From contig CALUET010000023.1 in NCBI GenBank assembly GCA_944319745.1, positions 62,001 through 126,000 on the forward strand: a DNA stretch of 64,000 nt. Reading direction: 5' to 3'. The stretch is from an uncultured Phocaeicola sp. Its GTDB lineage: Bacteria > Bacteroidota > Bacteroidia > Bacteroidales > Bacteroidaceae. Each line of letters starts with the position of its first letter. Within the stretch, counting starts at the first letter, position 1. The notes under the pieces were generated by a model. That model saw only the letters and a program-made list of their open reading frames with translations. It had not been told where the DNA came from and did no database searches. Both the position numbers and the translations under genes were made by a program. Positions 53,179 to 61,444 of this stretch are shown in pieces.

Positions 53179-54435
53179 TTATTTGTTTACTTTCAGTTTC
53201 ACTAATTCTATTTTGGTTGTTGTAGCTTTTATTATTTTAAATTGGAATTTCCCGACGTTAATGATTTCATTTATCTTGGGGATACTTTGAAATTCATGCA
53301 GGATTAGTCCGCCGATAGTCTGATATTCGTCGTCTTCCGGGAGGTCGAGATTAAATTCTTTATTGGCCTTTTCTATTTCCATTCGGCCCGACAGGATATA
53401 TTCGTTGTTGCCAATTATCCGGGCGATGGTAGAGTTTGTGTCATGTTCATCCTCTATGTCTCCCAAAATTTCCTCAACAAGGTCTTCTAACGCCACGATG
53501 CCTGACGTGCCGCCGAACTCGTCTACAACAATAGCAAGCGAACGTTTTTGTTGCATAAAGAGTTGCATGAGTTTGTGGGCGCCCATCGTTTCGGGAACGA
53601 TGGGAATTGTTCTGATGTTTTTGCGCCAGTCGGAGAGGGGCTTAAACATTTCGGATGAGTGGATATATCCTATTACATTGTCTATATTTTCTTTATAAAC
53701 GATGACTTTGCTGATGCCGTTTTCTATGAATTTCTCTTTTAATTCGTCTAAAGTGGCGTTGTCTTCTACGGCGATGATTTCGGTGCGCGGAATCATGCAG
53801 TCGCGTACTTTGATGTTGGAAAAGTCAAGTACGTTCTGAAACATTCTGATTTCGGTCTCGATTTCTTCTTTATTTTGCGATTCATCGATGCTGTTTTGTA
53901 TGAAAGAGTCCAAATCGACTTTGGTGAAAGCCTTTGCCGTGTTGTTCTTATCGCTGTTGATTCCGAAGATGCGCAAGATGGCCTTTGAAAGAAAAGATAT
54001 GAATCGGCTGACGGGATAAAGGACGATGTAGCATAATAATGCCGGGATGGAAAGGGTTTTCAATAAGCTTCCCGAGTAGATTTTGAAGAGTGTTTTTGGT
54101 ATAAACTCCTTGGTGACCAGAATGGCGAATGTCGCTATTATGATTCCCACAACGATGAAGATTATTTGATTTATCGGGGTGTTGGCTTCCGAATTCTGTC
54201 GGAGAAGTTTTGCCACAACGATTCCGTAGGCAATAAGGGAGATGTTGCTTCCGATAAACATTGCCGACATGAAACTGTTGGCATGCCGATAAAAGTAAGA
54301 AAGGATGCGGTTGATTGCATTGTTTTTTCTCGTCGTTTCAAAGCGAAGCTTGCCGGAAAATGCAAAAGCTGTTTCCATGCCTGAAAAAAAGACGGAAAAG
54401 ATTAATATGACGAGTAGTTGTGCGGTCAGTTCCAT
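53179..54435 (-). CDS. CNNM/CorC (HlyC) family membrane protein with CBS domains
   Basis: A 418-residue inner membrane protein. An N-terminal CNNM transmembrane domain (FSVFFSGMETAFAFSGKLRFE and three further helices) is followed by paired CBS domains (VRDCMIPRTEIIAVEDNATLDEL, IVPETMGAHKLMQLFMQQKRSLAIVVDEFGGTSGIVALEDLVEEILGDIEDEHD) and a C-terminal CorC_HlyC domain (DDEYQTIGGLILHEF). Members handle divalent cations, and a Flavobacterium relative is GldE; a transport role is inferred. It is 14 bases after lptC. Confidence 0.92.
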   Translation of the reverse strand: MELTAQLLVILIFSVFFSGMETAFAFSGKLRFETTRKNNAINRILSYFYRHANSFMSAMFIGSNISLIAYGIVVAKLLRQNSEANTPINQIIFIVVGIIIATFAILVTKEFIPKTLFKIYSGSLLKTLSIPALLCYIVLYPVSRFISFLSKAILRIFGINSDKNNTAKAFTKVDLDSFIQNSIDESQNKEEIETEIRMFQNVLDFSNIKVRDCMIPRTEIIAVEDNATLDELKEKFIENGISKVIVYKENIDNVIGYIHSSEMFKPLSDWRKNIRTIPIVPETMGAHKLMQLFMQQKRSLAIVVDEFGGTSGIVALEDLVEEILGDIEDEHDTNSTIARIIGNNEYILSGRMEIEKANKEFNLDLPEDDEYQTIGGLILHEFQSIPKINEIINVGKFQFKIIKATTTKIELVKLKVNK

Positions 54436-54449
54436 GTATTGTTGTTTTT

Positions 54450-55070
54450 CTAATTATTTTGCGTTGAATCGGCAGGGGCTTTGTCTTCTACGATGAAAGA
54501 GCCCGTGTTGTTAAAAATACGGTACTCCGTCATTTCTTGATTTGATTCAAATCCGTAGCCGGTAATAATTTGATCTTCCGGCTGCTGCTCGATACGAATA
54601 AAATGATCGGAGTAGATCTTTGCTTTATTTTGATCCCAGAAAAGAAGATCCGTATCGAATTTGTCTCCTTGCTGAGTCCTTATCTGTACGTTGCTTCGTA
54701 ACTCCCAAATTTTTTTTGATTCGTGGTAATATGCCGTATCGGCCTTGATGCTTGAGTCGACATTAAACAGTGTATCGAACTTTTCAAGGTAAATTCCTTT
54801 CTCAAACGCCCATAAAGTTGGATTCCTTTTACTGTATATAAGCCATTCGGGAGTGATTATTTTATACCGAATCAAGCCGGAGTCTGATACGAAAGATATA
54901 ATATCTGTAGTCCGCATATCGGGTAAAGAGTCGTTGGATGGCGCAATATTTGCGGTGTCGGAAGACTTTTTTCCGCATGAAGGACATAAAATAAACATAA
55001 CAGTTACCCATATAGTAACTGTTATGTTTATAAGTAAAACAGAGGCATTATTGCGTTTCTTTAGATACAT
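54450..55070 (-). CDS. lptC: LptC-like LPS export protein
   Basis: A 206-residue inner-membrane-anchored periplasmic protein (ITVTIWVTVMFILCPSCG anchor or lipoprotein signal) of the LptC family, which passes lipopolysaccharide from the LptBFG transporter to LptA. The beta-jellyroll is visible as short repeating segments IISFVSDSGLIRYKIITPEWLIY, IYLEKFDTLFNVDSSIKADTAYYHESKKIWELRSNVQI and ADTAYY-type turns, with ITGYGFESNQEMTEYRI near the end. It starts four bases after the TPR gene stop, so they share a transcript. Confidence 0.88.
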   Translation of the reverse strand: MYLKKRNNASVLLINITVTIWVTVMFILCPSCGKKSSDTANIAPSNDSLPDMRTTDIISFVSDSGLIRYKIITPEWLIYSKRNPTLWAFEKGIYLEKFDTLFNVDSSIKADTAYYHESKKIWELRSNVQIRTQQGDKFDTDLLFWDQNKAKIYSDHFIRIEQQPEDQIITGYGFESNQEMTEYRIFNNTGSFIVEDKAPADSTQNN

Positions 55071-55074
55071 GATG

Positions 55075-56436
55075 TTAGGGGATAGTGACTGTTTCGCCGA
55101 TCCATCCTCCGATCTTTACGGTACTTCCGGATTTCAGACCGAGGAAAAATAAGTCCTCCGTCTTCGGGGTATGTGCGGAATATGCAGAAATTAATCTGTT
55201 AGCTTCTTCGGCTACGCTCGGATCGACGCTTTTGGCTCGTTGAAGTTTATCGATGACTGCAAAATAAGTACACTTGTTCATCGTCGGATCAGAGTCCCAG
55301 TTTGGAGCAGACGCGTACAGCTGTGCAATCAAAATATACGATTTTCCGCTATTAGGATTAGCTTCAATGGCTTTGTTGGCGTATTGTCTTGCTTTACTAT
55401 ATTGCTTTGCCGTAAATAAAACGGCGGCGGCACTGTAACAATATTCGGATTTCTTCGTAAGATCGCTCTCCATCTCAATTGCTTCATCGAAGTAACTTAT
55501 GCTCTTATCATATTCACCTTTTTTATAATATAAGAAGCCGCATCCGGCAGCCGACGCAGCTGTTGGCTCAATGGCATGGGCAGCTTCCGATGCAGCGAAG
55601 TAGGCTTCTTCTTCGGTGCATTTCAAAAGTTGCATGACATTGATGACTTGTTTCAAATATTCAATGTCGTTTTTGTTTTCCTCGATCTTCGGGCCATAGA
55701 TAGCTTGCAGGTTTTCACATGTTGCAGCACCGCTATTGATGAAATAAGCATCCACGTTGTCTTTTGTCGTTTTATAAATGCTTTTTTGATTTTCCGGAGC
55801 CATTTCCAATGCTTCCTCCGCGTATTCAGAAGCCATTAAGTAGTCTTGTATGAAAGTTTCTTTGTGCGTATCGTCTGATTTCAGCTTACGTGATGATACG
55901 TCCATCAGGTCTTGCAGCATGAAATAATCCGAATTGGCTTTTTCCATATCGATAGCTGTTTTCAGCATGCCGTAGGCTTCATTTACGTCAAAAGCTTTTC
56001 CTGAGAAGTAAATATAGTCATGAGCTTTCAAATCGATGATGGCTCCCTTTGTACTTTTTGTCTTTACTAAAGTGTTTAGTTGGTCAAGATATTTTAAACG
56101 TTGGTCGTAAACTGCCATTAATTCATCGAAATAGGCTTGTTGTTCTGCCGCGTCTTTTGATGAAGCAATGAGAGCACGAAGTATTTTTACGCCGTTGGTG
56201 TAGGTACCCACTTGCGCTGTTGGTGCTTCTGTAAAGACGGCTTTCCACGGCTCATAGGCATCTTTAAAGTTATTTGTTTTCACGTATTCCGAATAAATAC
56301 TGATGTTTTGCAGACAACGGATGCTGTCTTCTCCGTGTCTGAAACGCGAACCGTCCTCCACTCCTTTTTGAGCGAAAATTGCTGTTGAGCCGAATATTAC
56401 TGCACACAGCGCCGTAAAAATTCTTAATTGCTTCAT
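55075..56436 (-). CDS. Secreted tetratricopeptide-repeat protein
   Basis: A 453-residue exported protein with a signal peptide (ALCAVIFGSTAIFAQ). Helical repeats run through it; the clearest TPR units are AAAGCGFLYYKKGEYDKSISYFDEAIEME, SAAAVLFTAKQYSKARQYANKAIEANP and SYILIAQLYASAP. The tail ends with a small conserved element (VKIGGWIGETVTIP). It is likely a periplasmic scaffold; its invariable place beside lptC and coaX in Bacteroidales is the main clue to an envelope role. Confidence 0.88.
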   Translation of the reverse strand: MKQLRIFTALCAVIFGSTAIFAQKGVEDGSRFRHGEDSIRCLQNISIYSEYVKTNNFKDAYEPWKAVFTEAPTAQVGTYTNGVKILRALIASSKDAAEQQAYFDELMAVYDQRLKYLDQLNTLVKTKSTKGAIIDLKAHDYIYFSGKAFDVNEAYGMLKTAIDMEKANSDYFMLQDLMDVSSRKLKSDDTHKETFIQDYLMASEYAEEALEMAPENQKSIYKTTKDNVDAYFINSGAATCENLQAIYGPKIEENKNDIEYLKQVINVMQLLKCTEEEAYFAASEAAHAIEPTAASAAGCGFLYYKKGEYDKSISYFDEAIEMESDLTKKSEYCYSAAAVLFTAKQYSKARQYANKAIEANPNSGKSYILIAQLYASAPNWDSDPTMNKCTYFAVIDKLQRAKSVDPSVAEEANRLISAYSAHTPKTEDLFFLGLKSGSTVKIGGWIGETVTIP

Positions 56437-56466
56437 ATATATTAAATTTATTCGCGCGGTATTAAA

Positions 56467-57720
56467 TTAATTAATTCTCCATTTCATGAACCAACGTTCG
56501 TTAAATGTTAGCCCAAGCTTTATCACGAAGCGATTCTCGGAAAGCATGTCGGGGACGGAAGGTTTTACATGGACATACTGACCGGTGACGTTTAAAATAG
56601 TATTCCTTTGGAATAAGTACAACGGAAAACCTAGGCCGATGCTTACTCCGTATTCGGAAGGTCCGTCAATATTATCCGTTACTTTTAGATAAGAACTGTT
56701 ATAATATCCTCCGGCGCGGTAATGAACTCGTTGAAGATAACTTCGTCCTTCCGGGTTAGGAGTGAATTCTGCTCCTGCGGCAATGCGGGAAAGATCGTTA
56801 TATCGGTTCGGCTCGTTTTCGTATTTTACCTTAGACCATTGCTGTTTTGCGTAGTCGACTTCTACTGTCCATTGCTTTTTATGGTTATAAGCAATACCTC
56901 CTCCGAAAGAATGGGGTAGCCCGTATGGATCATTTATTGAGGTTTCATTGGCCTGAGAGTTGGTAACTTGTATTCCTTTTGTGCAGGAAGAGTTTAGATC
57001 ATGTCCCAGTCCGTAGCTAAAACCTAAAGTAATGTTATTGTCTTTATTGATGTCTTGTGTATACTGGAGGCCGAAGTCTGCTTTGTAACTTTTCACCCTT
57101 ATGTGATTATAAGTGAGGGTTTGGTCGGAGGTTGTGCTGAAACTGATGCTACTTTGATAGTCGATTGTTCCGTAAAAATAACCAATGTTTGCTCCGACAG
57201 ACAGGTTTTTAAACAGTCTGAATCCCAATCCTACAAAGATTTGTTGCAGGCCTCCGTCTCCGGTGAACGTGTTGGTTGCAGTTGTTCCGTTCTCGCTTTC
57301 CAGAGAATAGGTTTGACTGAAATTGTAACCCACCGTGGAGTATGGAACAAAACCAAGCGTAAATCCTATTCGCGGATGCAGGCGAAATTGCATGGCTATA
57401 TAGTCGAAACTGGAGTTTTTTGCTTTGTTTTTGTTTCCCCCTTCCTGGAAATTGGAAATATTCCATCCCATTCCTACATCGAACTTAAACGACAAAGAAT
57501 CGGCAGCCGTGTAAGAAGCCGGATTCATTATATTGATGTGGTTGCCGTTTCTTAAGGCGTAACCGACTCCTCCCATTGCAACATTATTGGCAAAGGCCAA
57601 GTTGGTCAAATCTCCCAAACCATATCTTGTATAAGGTGAGTTTACGCTTGTTTGGGCATTGACTGTCATGGTTGTTGTTAAGAACAGCATTGCTCCTATA
57701 AATGCTTTGTTATGTAACAT
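56467..57720 (-). CDS. FadL/OmpP1-like outer membrane barrel protein
   Basis: A 417-residue outer membrane protein with signal peptide ([14 protein letters not shown]). The start [14 protein letters not shown] and [27 protein letters not shown] is like FadL/OmpP1 family barrels, and regular amphipathic strands follow ([41 protein letters not shown]), ending in [16 protein letters not shown]. It may carry hydrophobic compounds, which is inference. Its start overlaps the coaX end by 11 bases. Confidence 0.85.
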   Translation of the reverse strand: MLHNKAFIGAMLFLTTTMTVNAQTSVNSPYTRYGLGDLTNLAFANNVAMGGVGYALRNGNHINIMNPASYTAADSLSFKFDVGMGWNISNFQEGGNKNKAKNSSFDYIAMQFRLHPRIGFTLGFVPYSTVGYNFSQTYSLESENGTTATNTFTGDGGLQQIFVGLGFRLFKNLSVGANIGYFYGTIDYQSSISFSTTSDQTLTYNHIRVKSYKADFGLQYTQDINKDNNITLGFSYGLGHDLNSSCTKGIQVTNSQANETSINDPYGLPHSFGGGIAYNHKKQWTVEVDYAKQQWSKVKYENEPNRYNDLSRIAAGAEFTPNPEGRSYLQRVHYRAGGYYNSSYLKVTDNIDGPSEYGVSIGLGFPLYLFQRNTILNVTGQYVHVKPSVPDMLSENRFVIKLGLTFNERWFMKWRIN

Positions 57721-58435
57721 TATAATTCAGTATTCTGTTTAAACCTTTTAAGACTAAGAATCTGTCTGCAAATATGGTGTTTTTTAGGCTTGCATCAAAA
57801 GAAAAATTATCTCCGCCCGTTAAAAAAACCAAAAGTCCCGGGCGCTTTTTTTTCATAAGGGTGATATAGCTTGTTATTTCAAACTCCAAGCCTTTTATAA
57901 CACCTGCTCGGATTGCGGTTGCCGTATCGTATCCAAACTCGGGAATGTCGCCGTTCTTTTCTATCAAAGGCAGTTTGTCGCAGCAGGCATTCAGCGCTTT
58001 GAAGCGTGTGTATATGCCGGGAGAAATATTTCCTCCCCAGTATCTTCCTTCCGCATCAATGAATTCATAGGTTAAGGCCGTGCCGGCGTCTATGACAAGA
58101 ATATCTTTTTGCGGCATTAGATAATTGGCGCCTACTACGGCGGCCAACCTGTCCATTCCCAAAGTTTCCGGCGTTTTATACAGATTTTGAATGGGAACGG
58201 GTGTCTTATACGTCAGCTCCAATACGGGAAAATTTAGTTTTGCTAGTTGTTTCCTGATAGTGTTGCTCAAGGTAATGACCGAGGCGATTATTCCTTTTGT
58301 GATGGGATATTTGTTGCATAACATGCCCACGCAATCAATGGAATGATTGGATCCCCGCAAAACTTCTACGATTTCGTCTCCTGAAAATACTGCGATCTTT
58401 GCAACGGTATTTCCTATATCGATAATTAAATTCAC
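57710..58435 (-). CDS. coaX: Type III pantothenate kinase
   Basis: First step of coenzyme A synthesis. The 241-residue ASKHA kinase has [15 protein letters not shown] (phosphate 1), [14 protein letters not shown] with the catalytic Asp, [30 protein letters not shown] and LVFLTGGDN. The start is a GTG at 58435; a TGA lies in frame two codons upstream, so no ATG is available. It opens the coaX-barrel-TPR-lptC-CNNM-PPIase run. Confidence 0.96.
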   Translation of the reverse strand: MNLIIDIGNTVAKIAVFSGDEIVEVLRGSNHSIDCVGMLCNKYPITKGIIASVITLSNTIRKQLAKLNFPVLELTYKTPVPIQNLYKTPETLGMDRLAAVVGANYLMPQKDILVIDAGTALTYEFIDAEGRYWGGNISPGIYTRFKALNACCDKLPLIEKNGDIPEFGYDTATAIRAGVIKGLEFEITSYITLMKKKRPGLLVFLTGGDNFSFDASLKNTIFADRFLVLKGLNRILNYNVT

Positions 58436-58532
58436 GTTTCATTTTAGTTTCTTGGCTGCAAAGTAACGTAAAAAAATAAATAGAAAGGTCATAAAAACGA
58501 TTTTTTGTTTTAGAAATTCGAATTATTCGATG

Positions 58533-58540
58533 TATTTTTG
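58533..58540 (+). promoter_or_regulatory. -7 element (TATTTTTG) for the DUF4105 gene
   Basis: TATTTTTG 26 bases before the GTG start. A TTTG at 58504-58507 is a possible -33 element with a long (25-base) spacer. Confidence 0.4.
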
Positions 58541-58566
58541 CGTCGGCGTAAAGGAGTAAATACGAA

Positions 58567-59757
58567 GTGAGTGTGAGAGGAAAAAGATACATACGATTTA
58601 TTCTTATTTATGTTTTGTTGGGCTTGTCGTTTACGGCCTCTGCCATGAAACAAGACAGCATCCGGTTTAGTTTGCTGACATGTTCTCCCGGAACGGAGAT
58701 ATATTCTTTGTTCGGACATACGGCCATACGGTATCAGAATGGCAGTCGGAATGTGGATGTTGTCTTCAACTTCGGAATGTTCAGCTTCGATGCTCCTCAT
58801 TTTTTGTACCGTTTCGTGAAAGGGGAGACCGATTATCGTTTGGGAGTTATTCCTTATCCTTATTTTGAATCTGAGTACGCTTTGCGCGGTTCTTCCGTTT
58901 ACGAGCAGGAGTTGAACCTCACCGGCGATGAGAAACAACGCCTTCTGTCTATTTTGCAAGAGCATTATCTGCCCGAAAACAGGGAATATCGCTATAATTA
59001 TTTCTACGACAATTGCACCACGCGTGCAAGAGATTGTATAGAACGTGCTCTTTCCGGCGAGGTAGTTTATCCGGATTCTCTCCCAAACAAGACGTTCCGT
59101 TCAATCGTTCATGAGTTTACGAAAAATTATCCTTGGAGTACTTTCGGTATAGACTTGTGTTTGGGCGCTCAGGCCGACGAGACGATTGGCGCGCGTTTGC
59201 AGATGTTTGCACCTTTTTATATGCGCGATTATGCCGGCGGAGCGTATATCATTGACCGGAACGGGGAGAAAAGAAAATTAATAGCCGAGGAAAATTTAAT
59301 AATAGACGCCGAGCCTGATGAAGAAATTTCCGTACCTTTTCTTTCGCCGAACGTCGTGTTTTTTCTGTTTTTGCTCGTCTCTTTGTTCGTTTCATGGCTT
59401 CAATGGAAACGGAAACGGGCCTTTTGGGCGTGGGACACCTTATTATATTTAGTGCAAGGCCTGGCCGGTTGTGTCATCGCATTTCTGTTCTTCTTTTCAG
59501 AGCACCCGACTGTCGGTTCAAACTGGCTGCTTATTTTCTTCAATCCGTTGCCGCTGCTTTGTCTGCCTTATGTGATATATTGCGACGTGAAACGAAAGAA
59601 AGATATTTTTCATCGGGTAGTTACGGTCTATTTAACACTTTTTATATTGATAATCCCCTTTTCTCCTCAAGAAATTGATTTATCGGTATTATCTTTGGCA
59701 CTCGGTTTTTTGGCTAACTCGATAAGCCATGTTTTGATAAGAGAAGAAGATAAATGA
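58567..59757 (+). CDS. DUF4105 (Lnb N-terminal-like) membrane protein
   Basis: A 396-residue envelope protein. A signal or anchor (FILIYVLLGLSFTASA) leads a periplasmic DUF4105 domain of about 240 residues (SLLTCSPGTEIYSLFGHTAIRYQ, VFNFGMFSFDAPHFLYRFVKGETDY, YNYFYDNCTTRARDCIERAL), which shares the NCTTR-type core of a cysteine/histidine hydrolase-like fold. Three or four transmembrane helices follow at the C-terminus. The start is a GTG with AAGGAG 10 bases upstream; no in-frame ATG is possible before the anchor. Its stop overlaps the next gene by four bases. Confidence 0.85.
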   Translation: MSVRGKRYIRFILIYVLLGLSFTASAMKQDSIRFSLLTCSPGTEIYSLFGHTAIRYQNGSRNVDVVFNFGMFSFDAPHFLYRFVKGETDYRLGVIPYPYFESEYALRGSSVYEQELNLTGDEKQRLLSILQEHYLPENREYRYNYFYDNCTTRARDCIERALSGEVVYPDSLPNKTFRSIVHEFTKNYPWSTFGIDLCLGAQADETIGARLQMFAPFYMRDYAGGAYIIDRNGEKRKLIAEENLIIDAEPDEEISVPFLSPNVVFFLFLLVSLFVSWLQWKRKRAFWAWDTLLYLVQGLAGCVIAFLFFFSEHPTVGSNWLLIFFNPLPLLCLPYVIYCDVKRKKDIFHRVVTVYLTLFILIIPFSPQEIDLSVLSLALGFLANSISHVLIREEDK

Positions 59758-61337
59758 AAGAACGCATACTGACATCTTTACTGACGGCTTTCATTGTTTC
59801 CGGATTACAAGCCCAAAATGCTCCTGCTGTGCCTCGATTGGTTATCGGGTTGACGGTAGACCAATTGCGAATGGATTACATAGAAGCGTTCTTTTCTCTG
59901 TATGGAGAGAGAGGATTTAAGCGCTTGTGGAAAGAAGGTCGCGTGTATTGTAATGCGGAATACGACTTTGTTGATGTAGATCAGGCCTCGGCAGTTGCTT
60001 CGGTTTATACGGGCACCACTCCTTTTTATAACGGCGTTGTCGGAAATTATTGGATGGATCGTGCCTCATTGCGGATTATAAAAAGTGCGGACGATGCCGA
60101 TTATATGGGGATTTATACGCAGGAAAGTTCCTCACCGAAGTATTTGCAGGTATCAACATTATCGGATGAATTGACCATAGCCTCGGGAGGAATGGCAGAA
60201 GTGTATTCCATCGCTCCTACGAGGGAAATGGCTGTTTACTCCGGAGGACATGCGGCCAAGGGCGTATTCTGGCTGAACGATGAGACGGGAAAATGGTGCG
60301 GAACGACTTATTATGGCTCTTTCCCCGAATGGGTGACGACGTACAATGATCACAAAGGACTCGATTTCCGTATCGATAATCAGGCATGGGAACCGTATCT
60401 TCCCGTTACATCTTACAAATATCTGACCTCGGATGCCAAACAATTAACCTTTAAACATGATTTTACAGACGAACGTTCTTCCAAATACAAGCGGTTTAAG
60501 ACGAGCCCTTTTGTCAATGATGAGGTCAATCGATTGGTAAGCGAATGCTTCGACAAAACGTCGATAGGAAAAGATGCTGTGCCCGATTTGCTGACATTGT
60601 CGTATTATGCGGGAAATTACGCGCATAAGTCCGACGGAGAATATACAATGGAAATTCAGGATGTATATGTTCGTCTGGATAATACAATAGGCGATTTGCT
60701 GGACTTGGTGGAGCGGAAAGTCGGATTGCATAACGTCTTGTTTTTCATAACATCTACGGGTTATTCGGAACCGGATACGAGAGATTTGTCGGCTTATCGA
60801 ATTCCCGGAGGAAAATTTTACATGAAACGTTGCGCAGCTCTGCTGAACATGTATCTGATGGCCGTCTACGGACAAGGGCAATACGTGGAAACTTTTTACG
60901 ACCGGCAGCTGTTCTTTAATCATAAGCTGATAGAAGATAAGAAAATAAATCTGACGGAAATATTAAATAATTCGGCCGATTTTATTGTACAGATGAGCGG
61001 CGTTCAGGCTGCATATACCTCTCAACGCTTGCTGTTGGGCGCATGGGCTCCCAAAATCGACAAGATAAAAAATAGTTTCAACGTGGCCCATTCCGGCGAT
61101 ATTTACGTAGAAGTGATGCCCGGATGGACGTTGGTGGATGAATATACGCAGACTTCTCATTTGGTTCGCGAGGCATATTCTTCCGTTCCTTTGGTTTTCA
61201 TTGGGAATAATATACGGCCGGAAATAATATATACTCCGGTTAAAGTGACAACAATTGCTCCGACAATTGCTCATTTCATGCGGATACGTGCGCCCAATGC
61301 TTCCGAACAATCACCGCTATACGGGATATGCAATTAA
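59754..61337 (+). CDS. PafA-type alkaline phosphatase homologue, catalytically degenerate
   Basis: A 527-residue secreted protein (signal ending SGLQAQ) that aligns end to end with PafA-like alkaline phosphatases: VIGLTVDQLRMDYIEAF, VASVYTGTTPFYNGVVGNYWMDR, GGHAAKGVFWLN, IQDVYVRLDNTI and VTTIAPTIAHFMRI. Most active-site residues are changed: the nucleophilic Thr position is Gln77, the zinc ligands expected in TDYxGH read GNYAH (288-291), the TADHG motif reads TSTGY (333-337), and the last ligand in YDTHxPL reads YSSVPL (Ser477). Only Asp36, Asn98 and perhaps His291 remain. It is probably a non-catalytic binding or chaperone-like protein. It overlaps the DUF4105 gene by four bases and secA follows. 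Confidence 0.85.
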   Translation: MKERILTSLLTAFIVSGLQAQNAPAVPRLVIGLTVDQLRMDYIEAFFSLYGERGFKRLWKEGRVYCNAEYDFVDVDQASAVASVYTGTTPFYNGVVGNYWMDRASLRIIKSADDADYMGIYTQESSSPKYLQVSTLSDELTIASGGMAEVYSIAPTREMAVYSGGHAAKGVFWLNDETGKWCGTTYYGSFPEWVTTYNDHKGLDFRIDNQAWEPYLPVTSYKYLTSDAKQLTFKHDFTDERSSKYKRFKTSPFVNDEVNRLVSECFDKTSIGKDAVPDLLTLSYYAGNYAHKSDGEYTMEIQDVYVRLDNTIGDLLDLVERKVGLHNVLFFITSTGYSEPDTRDLSAYRIPGGKFYMKRCAALLNMYLMAVYGQGQYVETFYDRQLFFNHKLIEDKKINLTEILNNSADFIVQMSGVQAAYTSQRLLLGAWAPKIDKIKNSFNVAHSGDIYVEVMPGWTLVDEYTQTSHLVREAYSSVPLVFIGNNIRPEIIYTPVKVTTIAPTIAHFMRIRAPNASEQSPLYGICN

Positions 61338-61375
61338 GAGATTGGTTCGTGCTATGAACATCTTTTACATTTTAT

Positions 61376-61383
61376 TATCTTTG
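61376..61383 (+). promoter_or_regulatory. -7 element (TATCTTTG) upstream of secA
   Basis: TATCTTTG 61 bases before the secA ATG. No clear -33 element is found at the expected distance, but the motif and the 107-base gap suggest secA is at least partly transcribed on its own. Confidence 0.4.
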
Positions 61384-61444
61384 CACATCCATAATATTTT
61401 TTACAACATTATCTTATAGTTAATAATAAACACAATCGATACAA

